In this document: positions 12,261 to 21,932 of the stretch, one piece after another
Numbering within the stretch: position 1 is the stretch's first letter
Layout of the letters: each line of letters starts with the position of its first letter
Assembly (NCBI GenBank): GCA_946807835.1
Contig: OX327712.1
Location: 16,262,001-16,326,000 of the forward strand
From: Ailanthus altissimus
Taxonomy: Eukaryota; Streptophyta; Magnoliopsida; Sapindales; Simaroubaceae
Direction: 5' to 3'
DNA: 64,000 bases
Made by a program: the position numbers and the translations under genes
The notes under the pieces: generated by a model
What the model was told of the DNA's origin: nothing
The model's database searches: none
The model's input: only the letters and a program-made list of their open reading frames with translations

Positions 12261-12560
12261 GAGAATCTTATTTTGGCTCAAGTTGAATTTGCTTACAGTT
12301 AGACAAAAGGCCAATTTATGGGTTATAGTTCGTTTGAAATTATTTATGGTTAGAATCACACTAGTCCATTGGATTTAGTCATTTTTCCAATTACTCACCA
12401 TTTTAGTGCAGATGTTGAAGAACGAGCAAAGATGCAAATGCTGAACAACGAGCAAAGATGCAGATGTTGAAGAATGAGTAAAGAACATTAAAAAAAACTG
12501 CATGAAGAAGTTAAAACTAAAATAGTGAACCAGAATGAGAAGTACAGAAAGAGTGCCAAC
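12261..12560 (+). pseudogene. Ty3-gypsy integrase C-terminal fragment, part 1
   Basis: A single frame with stops reads LAQVEFAYS, SSFEIIYG, SPLDLVIFP and LHEEVKTKI, the standard order of the C-terminal integrase region of Ty3-gypsy polyproteins (family form: AEFAYN, PFEIVYG, P.DL, LH..V). An LTR inserted at 12561 interrupts it after EKYRKSAN. Only this tail of the element is present; protease, reverse transcriptase and RNase H are not found upstream. Confidence 0.75.
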
Positions 12561-12618
12561 TGATAAGGACGTAAAAGTACTAGTATGATTTGTATTTAAC
12601 TTTCGGATTTTATTGCAA

Positions 12619-12730
12619 ATCATAAATATTTTTTATTTAATTATGGTTTTTGATCATAAATATTTTTTATTTAATTATGGTTTTTGATCATAAATATTTT
12701 TTATTTAATTATGATTTTTGATCATAAATA
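12619..12730. repeat. 34-bp tandem repeat, about 3.3 copies
   Basis: The unit begins ATCATAAATATTTTTTATTT and recurs with period 34 (the C of ATCAT at 12621, 12655, 12689, 12723), almost without mismatches. It lies in the presumed U3 part of the LTR. Confidence 0.95.
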
Positions 12731-13002
12731 GATACATGACGGAAAATGTGACGTATAAGAATAAACGGAAGGTGAATTGGACATCAAACGAAGAAGTTAC
12801 GCTCAAAATAGGAAAAGGGTACCAGGGCTGGGCGCTGCAATGCCTATGACTGAAAGCCACGGCGCCCAGGTCAGTAGTTGAGCGTCGCAGCGCCCATAAC
12901 CCAGCGCTGCGGCACTCGTGTCGGGGAACAGTATCGGGGTGAACAGTAACACGCGAACAATATTTTGCTACAGTAGCGAATGAACAGTATTTTAAAGACA
13001 AA

Positions 13003-13017
13003 AACCTATAAATAGAA
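13003..13017 (+). promoter_or_regulatory. TATA box of the solo LTR
   Basis: CCTATAAATAGAAAG follows a GC-rich island and is followed by a purine-rich leader, the usual layout of an LTR core promoter. Confidence 0.6.
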
Positions 13018-13995
13018 AGCCAAAAACCCTAAGAAATAGAGTAGAGAAAAAGAGAGAAAAGAGACAAAAACTTAGAGAGAGAATTCACAACACAAATCAA
13101 ATATCAAAGTCAAAAATTAAAGAACCAAGATCAAGATTCAAGCTTCAAGTCAAGATTGAAAGAGAAGCACATCAAGGAGTTACTTTAATTAGTTTTTCAT
13201 CTCTTTCTTTATCATTATGTTCTTGTTCTTGTTGATCTTTATGAATTGGTTTGATACTTTTAGTTTTGTGATGGGTTAATTTGTTCATTTAGGGTTAGAC
13301 AATGTGAACCTAGTATAGATTTGAATTGTATTAATTTTTAGTTTATAAACTTGATACATTCAATTGATTCATTATATCATGTGTTTAATGCTTTCATTAT
13401 ACCTGATTAATATTTTGAATGATTGAGGAACCATGATGAACTCGACGGAGGGATTCATGTGTTTAGCCTAAGGTAGTTTGATGCATGATCATAGGGTAAC
13501 AACTATGAGTTCCATCTAGGATAGACATATACCTAGGTGGCATGTATGGTATAATTTAGACTTGATCTTAATGAATTACATTCTGATTTGATTACCATAG
13601 ACATATAGGTGACTGTTAGAATGCGTAATATAGTCACTTGACCATTGACAGAGGCTTGTGATGAGATTAGTGTCTAAGCCAATCAATTGGTATTAAAGGA
13701 TTAACTAAGTGGTTAATGAATCCAATGAAATAGTAGGGGGACATGTCAAAACCCTAAATTATCTTTATTTGTGAATTCTACTCTTTTCTTTTATTTATTT
13801 TAATTGAGAGAGTTAAATTAGTTAAATAAATTCAAGATTTTAGTTTTTTGAATAAAGATTAAGTAGGTATAATTTTAGTACTTGATTTATAGAATTAGAT
13901 TGCATAGTCCCTATGGGATCGATATCTGAACTTAAAATTCTATATTACTTGATATGATAGTGTGCACTTGCGCTAGGCTATTATAGCATCCCAAT

Positions 13996-14290
13996 CACCA
14001 ACAAACACCTCAGGCATATAAAATTTCAAGAAGAAGATATTGTTTGGGTTCATCTTAGAAAAAAAAAGGTTCCTTTATGGTAAGTTTGTCAAACTTCGAC
14101 CAAAAGTTAATGGACCATTTAAGGTAATAAACGAAATAGGAAAAATAAAATTGATTTTTCAAAATCTTTAAAGTCTTTGATATATTTAATTTTGCTGATC
14201 TATCTTCTTACAAGAGTGATGACAAGATTAATGACTTGAGAACGAGTCTTTTTCAACTGGAGAGTTTAACACAAGAGTGTCTGATTGCAT
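13996..14290 (+). pseudogene. Ty3-gypsy integrase C-terminal fragment, part 2
   Basis: After the LTR the gypsy tail resumes: FQEEDIVWVHLRKKRFLYGK, then KFVKLRPKVNGPFKVI (14021-14145), the well-known end of gypsy integrases (family form: F..GDLVWVHLRKERFP..., KL.PR.DGPF.V). It decays near 14290 after an F.TGEFN-like tail. Together with 12261-12560 it shows that the LTR landed inside an older gypsy element. Confidence 0.78.
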
Positions 14291-15510
14291 AGAGTTAAAA
14301 ATAAAATCTAATGAACTCTACATAATCACATTAAGAAATTAAAGGTACCAAAGACCGTTAAAGTAAAAAAGAAGGTGAGTCAGACAGTAGTTAAAATTTT
14401 CTGCATTTATTATATTAGTTGTATTTAAGGTTGAATTTATTACATTTCGGTGTCACCTGTAAGTTGTAACAAAGTATTTTTATCTCCACTTTCATTAATT
14501 ATAAAGTTGTAAATTTTAAACACCAAATTTGAAGTTTATAACTTATCATCTTATATGGTCTTTATAAATATTATAAAAATTAAAAAGAGAGGGGAGACTA
14601 AGTCTTAAACTTCTTGTGTTTGAGAAGTCTAATTTAAGCATCTCCTATTTTTTTGATGGATTTTATTAAATAGTAAGTTTAATCAAATAGTTTATAGTTC
14701 TTATTGTAACAAGGTGGGTGATGAAATTTTATATCCCCTTAAAAAGTAATAAAAATATTATGCTCATTTTATTTTATTTTATTTTCATTGTACTTCTTTT
14801 AATTATTAAGCCTTTGGAGAGACTGCTGCTTTTACTTATGTCCTCCTCGGACTTGGCAACTCTTGAGAAGAAAATAGATTGCTTGCTACTTTTAATTTCT
14901 GGAAGATTAGTCTGGGGATTGGTAACAAAATTTATGAGTTGTATATTTTGACAAAAACCATTTCTTTTGCTTGCATTTATGAAAATTGTGGGAAAATACA
15001 TTATATGCTTGTGAAGTTCGCACCTATCAAATAGGAAATACGCAGCTAAAGAGCTTTGTCTGATGGTTGTTAAGCCGTTGTGCCATATTGTCATCCGAGT
15101 TCAACCTTGAAAGAGGTAAGGAGATAAAAAATTCTTTGTGCACCTCTCTTACCTCTTAAGAAAAAAAAAAAAGGAAATACGCAAGTGATAGCTTTGGTCA
15201 AATATTGAGGAATCCTGTATTTGATTCTTGATAGGATATTGTTAAGGAGGGGCAATAATGAGGGTTCTATTTTGGTTCCTCTGAATGTTTCAGTAGCCAC
15301 CTGTTTAGAGTTTCAGTTGCCCATAAGAGTTGGGTTCTTTTTTTGGGGGGTCTGCCAAGATGAGTTTACTCCACTCAAAGTAGTCAATATACCCACTTCG
15401 AGCGGATTCACATTGATATCATAAAGAAAGATCGGGGGTGAAATTTGAGATAGGATTAAACTCCTTCACATGCTACCATATTTAAATATGCATCAGAGAG
15501 TTAAATTTAA
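14291..15510. other. intergenic DNA, nothing recognised
   Basis: AT-rich, with no family resemblance in any frame. A tRNA-like box B (GAGTTCAACCTT near 15096) lacks a convincing box A at the right distance. Confidence 0.4.
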
Positions 15511-15912
15511 ATGGAAATAGAACTCTTAAAATCTTATATGGGTGCTCTTAAGCACTTTAAAGCAAGCGTCGAAAACACATATGAGATTGGAGACTGGCTG
15601 AGAGAGTTCCAACACCATGGGTTTTTGCATTTTGAATTGATGAGAATTTTCACTGTGACATTCAATTGTAAGGCGGTAACAGAACAGCACATCCTGCAGA
15701 ATAAGTTTAGATGGGAACTTGAACTTGATGAAGTACTAAACTTGTTTCATTCATGTCGTCGGATGCTAAATGTCTCAGCATTCAGACTTCGGCTGTTGAA
15801 AAATTCAAATCTCGTCGTAGCAACCAATGTTAATGATAGCTATCACACTTTGAAACCACCACTTCTTTTTGCCCATGCATGGAGTAGATCAAGGGCCCGT
15901 TTCTACTTTTGA
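15511..15912 (+). CDS. unrecognised 133-residue open frame, doubtful
   Basis: ATG at 15511 opens a 133-codon frame ending TGA at 15912. Base composition is more balanced than the flanks. The product has an acidic-amphipathic N-terminal half (ALKHFKASVENTYEIGDWLR) and a basic C-terminal end. I do not recognise a domain, and no signal peptide or membrane segment is evident. It may be a small gene, a decayed exon or chance. No splice partners could be assigned. Confidence 0.2.
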   Translation: MEIELLKSYMGALKHFKASVENTYEIGDWLREFQHHGFLHFELMRIFTVTFNCKAVTEQHILQNKFRWELELDEVLNLFHSCRRMLNVSAFRLRLLKNSNLVVATNVNDSYHTLKPPLLFAHAWSRSRARFYF

Positions 15913-16116
15913 CAAAGTTCTTTTATACTAAAGCTCTCTTATATAGTTCTTTTAAAAGAAGACACAGTAAATTATAATAATATTTTAAAGTACTTTTTTA
16001 TTTATTTTATAGAATGTATAGTTGTGTAATTCAAATTTTTTTATTCTAGAAATATTTAAACAAATATTAAATTTTTTTATTTTTACTATTAAATAGTTTA
16101 AATATTTTTTCAAACA
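15913..16116. other. AT-rich spacer
   Basis: Nothing recognisable is seen between the doubtful open frame and the small inverted-repeat element. Confidence 0.4.
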
Positions 16117-16259
16117 ATTAGGGTGTATTTACTTTTTTAGAATCGAATTGGCAAAGAATTAAAAAGGTAAGAATCGAAGTGAGACATGTTCTTTAATATA
16201 AGAAATCGGAGAATGCCCACTCTCATTCTCCATTTCTTTGAAGTAAACACACTCTTAAT
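16117..16259. mobile_element. small MITE, ~143 bp
   Basis: The ends ATTAGGGTGTATTTACTT (16117-16134) and AAGTAAACACACTCTTAAT (16241-16259) are inverted repeats of about 18 bp with few mismatches. The inside is non-coding. The GGGTGTGTTTACTT-type end resembles hAT-like MITEs of many dicots. Confidence 0.7.
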
Positions 16260-16309
16260 TTATTTTGAGTTTAAGAGGTGCATTTAAAATTGGTAATTTA
16301 TTAATAATC

Positions 16310-16860
16310 TAGTCTTGTATGAGTGATCCGATTAATAATTGAGTCGTGTTCAGGTTGAGAGCATTTGACCCATCAACCCATTATATAACACGTCTATTAA
16401 ACAAGTCATATTTAAGTTGGCGGGTCAACACAACATATTAATTCTTTAATGACCCGTCAACTCTTTTATAATCTACAAACTCGTTTAATATTAGAGATAA
16501 AATTATAATTTTGTAAAAAATTAAGACGATTAGAGAATTGATGTTTTAAATTTTTTAATTTTAAAAAAATATTTAATAAATGGGTTTACAAGTTGTAAAT
16601 GGTTTGGGAAGTCGTAAATGAATTAATAGGTTGATAGGTCATAAATAGATCAACGGGTTGTGTTGACCCCCCAACTTTAATATGACTCGTTTAATAAATA
16701 GGTTGCATTAAGTCACCCAATTATTAAATGGGTCGTGTGTAGGTTGCAAGATTATGGGCCATTTATTAAATGAGTTATGTTTGGGTGAAGTCAAAATAAA
16801 TGAGTTTGCAGTTGACTCGACATGAACCAATCTGCCAATCTGTTTTGTCACCTTTAGGTG
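16310..16860. repeat. repeat rich in 'gggtcgtgt' and 'gacccgt' words
   Basis: Words such as GGCGGGTCAACAC, GACCCGTCAACTC, ACGGGTTGTGTTGACC and ATGGGTCGTGTG recur in both orientations over 550 bp. This is the look of a common dispersed plant repeat with internal inverted segments, probably a non-autonomous DNA transposon. Ends could not be fixed. Confidence 0.5.
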
Positions 16861-19286
16861 TAGGATCCCTCTAATCTATAGCGTTAGGGGGGGTCAAGTT
16901 CTCTTGATTTATAATGTTAAGGAGTCGGGTCTTAATGTTATTTCATAAGTCTAAGGGATTATCTTGAATTCTTAAGGACATTTCAAAATTTAAGGGGAGT
17001 AAGGGCCTTTGGGACCTCATTGTTAAGGTCTTGATTTTTAATATTAGATCCCTAGTTTAAAATATCAATTCTCGAGTACTTAAGGTGAGGTTGGGGTTAA
17101 AGAGGTCAAGTAGTATGGAGGGACAAGTAGTAAAAGAACAAGCCAGACTATTAAAGTTATATTGATCTAATGATCTACCCTACTTGCATTGCGCAACTTA
17201 TATGATCAAAGGGCTAAATGTTATTGTATAAAAATGCACAAAGGCCTAAGTCAAAGCCTAAACATAAATCTAGGTACATTTAATAAGGTAAAACATATTT
17301 AAGCCACTTTACAAGACTTAACTTATGGGTTATGGTTTGTAAACATAGGATTGTACTAAATAATTCCTAAAGAATGCGAACCATAGGCTAAAATACCCAT
17401 TTTCCAAGATCTTGCTTTTAGGGTAGATAAACAGTCAACAACTTAGTTTTGAATTTGACCTGATATGGTTCCTCCAAGGAGTATTATGTTTGGCTTGTTG
17501 CTCTCCTCTGTTATCAAGTCATTTTGATTAAAAGAAAATGTGGCCACAAAGCAGCAAGAGACAAATTGAGAGAAAAGGTTTGGAAGCATCATTGATTACC
17601 TCCGAGAAGGGGCTACATAGAAAAAATAAAGAGTATGTCCATGTTATATAATCCAATGGAGAAACATAAAATTAATAAGACACTATTTGACCCTTAGAAT
17701 TATTTTTTTTTAAAAAATGGTTAACTTATTTAAATCGGTAACTAATTGATATAATAGCATTTTATTTAGAATAAAATCAAAATATCAAAATCAATCTCTT
17801 TTATGAAATTCATTTATCTCTTTTAAGTAAGTAAGATTCTAAAAGGATAATGGACCAAATAAGGAGTTATAAAAAATTCTAACTCTACAAAAACTCCTAT
17901 AATACATGTAAAACAAAACTTTGAAGCCCTTTGTCCTAGTCTTTCTTATCTTTTTCCTACATTCTTTACCAAGAACTTAAGTGAACCAACAACTTTGAAG
18001 TATGTTATAAAACCTAAGAATCTTAGTAATTGATTGTTGATTCGTAACAACGAAGTTTAAGAGGCAAGTTCTCTCTAAATTATAAAATTAAGGTTCATAC
18101 AACTTAAAATCCTTAACTTATTTTGCACACACAATAATTTCAACTAGTTTACATTACCAACAAATAGTCCATTCACACCTTTAACACACATGTTTCTCCA
18201 TTATATATTGTACAAATTTAACCTCACTCCTCTTATAATTTAAAATTGATTTATCTTAAAAAAATTACTTTCTTTCAAAATAATCAAGGTAAATTTACGA
18301 CATCAAATTTTTTAAATTCTAATAATTCTTTAAAAATTTGATAAACTTTATTCCTAAACTCACAAGTATAAAAAAAATAATATTTATCTTACAACTTATC
18401 ACATCAATACAGAATCGCTATAATCACTCAAATTTTACTACGTCATAATCTCTAGTAACCATGACCTATTTTTACGATTAAGCATGCAAGGATATTCCTT
18501 TTTTTTTTTTTGAAAAAAAAACATCTTCATCAAGACCATAATTAGGGGTATTTTATAGCAATGTTGTAACTATATCTTTGTCTAAACTTCTGTTTATTTC
18601 TTAAAATTATCTTTTCATAATCTTTGAGTCAGCAAGAATCTTGCAAGTGGGTTCCAGTCCAGAGACCACGTGATTTTGAACTTTTATTTTACTATTGTTA
18701 ATTACTTATATAAAGAGAATCGTCTTTACTTAAATGTTTAGGATAAATTTAATCTCATTTACGCAAAAGAATATTTGTAAGAATTCAATATAAGGACAAA
18801 TGTTAAGTATACCATTCTACCAACCCCAATAAATAACTTTTCTTTTTTGGCATTTTACTATTTAATTAAATTAATTTGGTTAATCTATAGCTAAATCAAA
18901 AGAGGAAAAAAAAAAGAAGGCTGGTTGCTGTCTGAAGATAAAAGAAATGTCTGAAAAAAAAATTACTTATTTCAAAGTATAAGGTCCATAAAATAATACT
19001 TCTTTTATAATCATTATGAATTACAATTCACAAAACTGATTTAAACTAAAAGTAAAAGTGAAGAGGTGACAAAAGTTCATTACATTTCCAATCAATTGAT
19101 AATGAAAGAAGGGCATCGTGGTGAAGTATTTTTTTTTTTTGGGAATAATTGCTATTAGTTTTAGTACAAGATGAAGCTAAAAAAATAAAGAATTAAATGG
19201 CACGTCTACCTGACTACCACAAGCATTGTTCTCAGTCTCAGAATTTATGTTCAAATCACAAAAATAATAATATTGAGCTGGTTTAT
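16861..19286. other. long intergenic stretch
   Basis: About 2.4 kb of AT-rich sequence with no coding signal in either strand. Bases 16870-17110 have short repeated words (CTAGGG and TTAAGG types). No element ends or RNA genes are recognised. Confidence 0.45.
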
Positions 19287-20040
19287 TTAGGGATGACAAA
19301 ATTTGGATTTAGAATTTGCTTAATTTGAATTTGAATTTAAATTTTATTTTATTTAAATTTAAATTTGAAATTTTATATAAATTTAAAATTTAAGTTTCAC
19401 TTCAATTTTTTCATGTTTAGGTTAGATTTGAATAATCCAGTTCAGATTTAAACTTGTTTTTTTTAATTTTTTTTTAATTTTTAAGTAAATTTGAATTTTT
19501 AAAATATTTATTTTGTAAAATAATTATTTAATTATATAATTTGTTAATAATTTATTATTAAATATTTTAAATTATTTTTTATAATCATATATTGTTTATT
19601 ATTATTAAAAATACTAATAAAATTTATAATAATTAGTACTATATTTATTATTATTATTATTGAGTTTTAAAATGAACAATATATCACTATTTTTTTTTTA
19701 TGGTGCTTACAATCTTCTCACTTTTTTTTTATAAGTATGATTAATATATCATTAAAAGATGACAAAATAAATAAATAAATATATAATTTTTTTAATATAC
19801 ATTTATTAAAAAATTTAAAATTAATTTAGAACTTCTTTTTAAAAAAAAGACACAACTTGAATTTCTTAAATTCAAAAAAAAAATTCAAATCCGACTTGAA
19901 TCCAAATTCAATAGAAAAGTAGAACCCGAATTAAAAAAAAAAAAAGAACTAGAACTTTTTCTAAATTAAAAAATTTTCAACTTTTTTCTAAATCCAAAAA
20001 TTTTCAAATTTCTGGAATTTTCTAAATTGCCATCCATAGG
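19287..20040. mobile_element. non-autonomous element with 'ggatgrcaa' inverted ends
   Basis: The left end TAGGGATGACAAAATTTGG (about 19287) is mirrored by the right end AAATTGCCATCCATAGG (about 20024-20040). Both sub-terminal zones hold many AAATTTGAATTT/AAATTCAAAT words in opposite orientation, so most of the element could fold back on itself. There is no coding potential. Confidence 0.55.
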
Positions 20041-20052
20041 CCTACCTCTAAC

Positions 20053-20072
20053 TATATATATATATATATATG
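20053..20072. repeat. (TA)n microsatellite upstream of MATE gene 1
   Basis: About ten TA units. It lies about 80 bp before the region where homology to the leader of MATE gene 2 begins and could supply a TATA-like element, but this is not shown. Confidence 0.8.
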
Positions 20073-20129
20073 TAAAATTGGTCAGCTGGCCAATCTCGTG
20101 TAGTTGTCATATTACTATGTCTGTATAAC

Positions 20130-20271
20130 TCTTTTGTCAGTTTAAAGCTGCACTGGCTTTTGTTCTAAAAACAAAAGCTGAACTGCTTTTGTTTTTTACC
20201 ATTTTTTTTATTGCTTATTTTGATTTCTCTTTTCTGGGTTTGTTTCTGCTGCTTGTATCTCTTCCTCCTGT
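20130..20271 (+). other. probable 5' UTR exon 1 of MATE gene 1
   Basis: From about 20140 (AAAGCTGCACTGGC) to the donor at 20272 (GTGAGTCTTC) the sequence aligns with 44560-44706 upstream of MATE gene 2, including TTTCTGGGTTTGTTTCTGCT. Conservation of a donor and of the flanking sequence points to a non-coding leader exon. The transcription start is not known. Confidence 0.55.
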
Positions 20272-21543
20272 GTGAGTCTTCTTTTCTCCTGCTTTGTAGT
20301 AATCTTTTATGTTTCCTCTCGTGATTGTATTATTAGTAGGGATTTTTATTTTTTGTATATATTTCCTTGACACTCAGTTGGGATGTTTGGTTGAAACCTT
20401 TCATCTGTTTGCATGTTGATTCACTTCTAAAAAAAAGTCCGTATCAGCTCAATAGTGCTACATTTGTTTGTATTCAAAAGTTTGTAAGCTTGGGTACTAC
20501 TCAAATTTGTTATGCTCAAGTACGTTAGATGCTGCGAATGTTTCAGTCACCTGTTGTTGTAAATGTAACATTTCCGGGTTTCTTCTGGGATTCTGGTATT
20601 ATTTATCACAGAATCACAGTTTCAGAAATAACATAATGAGAGCTCTGAAAATTTTCATTTATTAATGTCTATCTCCATGAAAGAAATATTATACAACAAA
20701 TGAACACATAATAATTATGTTGTTATTATAGCTCTAGAGTCTAACCCACGTTTTATTCATTTATTATGCAAAATGCAGTTGCAGCATGAGTTCTATCATA
20801 CAACACAAGATTTGTATGATGTAACCTTCATCTTACAGTTCCTGTGTTCTCTGTTACAAGTTCATATTCAATTTTTTGACTTCCATGTTACCACTGAGGC
20901 GTTCCATGCCAAGATAAAAGTATTTCTGTTATTGTGCAGTTGAATTTTCTTTTAACAGAGAAGTCATTCATGGGATCAATTTCCTGTATATTAAGAAACA
21001 GTACGCTAGTTGTACAAGATAGAATCTTATTTAGTTCATAAAGATTGGAATAGCACACTTGTGAGATATATATTTATATATATATTTTAATTAGAGTACA
21101 ATATCAAATAGTATAAAGGTAACTTAGAAGATCCAGTAGTATCCACTCTCCAGGATTTCTTCACATTATTGAATTGTTTTGATAATAGAAAACAAAATGC
21201 TTCCCTTGAAATTGGGCAGCGTGTCTTTCACTGTTCCTTTTTTTTTTTGGGAAACGCTTTCATTGATCTTTTCAAGATGTTATGATATGCATGCTTGTGA
21301 TTATTTAAACCCAGGAGATCAAGTTAACATGACCACGTGTTTGCACCTCATCAGCTTATTATGTATTCATTGGATGCATTAAGCAGATCTGTGAACGTGA
21401 TTGACTGACAATAAAGTTTTGAACATTTTGCTGACCACCTCTGCCTCTCTCATTCAAATACACCTACTCCAATAAAAAAATGCGTATGACTAATGAATTT
21501 GTATGCACTTTGTTTGTACTTCAACACTCATTTTCCTTTGCAG
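20272..21543 (+). other. probable leader intron of MATE gene 1
   Basis: About 1.27 kb between the conserved GTGAGT donor and the CTTTGCAG acceptor. It aligns in patches with gene 2 (for example around 20565-20650 with 50025-50115, and 21160-21450 with 50590-50880), but without the 5-kb retrotransposon present there. Confidence 0.5.
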
Positions 21544-21661
21544 AGTCAATATAGTTTCTGATTCTCTCTTGATCCAAGACGGAGAATCCAAGGCTGTAGC
21601 TATTGTATAGCCGATTCAAAAGAAGTTCAGTGCAAGCTTAAGACAGCTGTAAGACAAAAAG
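21544..21661 (+). other. probable 5' UTR exon 2 of MATE gene 1
   Basis: Bounded by CTTTGCAG and by AAAAAG followed by GTGAGT. It aligns with 50984-51095 upstream of gene 2. It contains no ATG: the position of the gene 2 upstream ATG reads ACG here. Confidence 0.6.
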
Positions 21662-21932
21662 GTGAGTTAAATTTCCTTAATATGCAACTTAACAGCTATC
21701 AAAGACAAATTTACAATCTAATCAGCTTTATTCTAATAACTTAATAAGATAGAGCAATAAAAGATTTTCCAATGTGTGTAAGTTAAACATTTGGCAAGTC
21801 ATGTTCCGTATTGGGATTCTTATCTCCATGTAATTGTATTCTTTTGACATTGATGTGCATGAGTACTGGTAGTTTCCTCTCAACATCTACAATCATTGGC
21901 AGCTAAGGAAAGGCTTTATTCAGGTTGTGAAA

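Larger units (their letters stand above)
12561..13990 (+). mobile_element. 1.43-kb solo LTR inserted in the gypsy fragment
   Basis: It starts with TGATAAGGAC after CCAAC (12556-12560) and ends ATAGCATC before CCAAT (13991-13995), a 5-bp target duplication with one C/T change. Inside, in order: 34-bp tandem repeats, a GC-rich island (12826-12920), GAACAGT words (12926-12990), a TATA box CCTATAAATAG at about 13006, a purine-rich leader, and a 3' end with GTGCACTTGCGC near 13962. The 3' end (read inverted) resembles the conserved edge of the 8677 and 62762 elements. No internal coding region is attached, so it is a solo LTR. Confidence 0.78.

Noticed and set aside
15040..15120. Possible tRNA gene (GAGTTCAACCTT)
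   Set aside because: No cloverleaf with paired acceptor and anticodon arms could be drawn.
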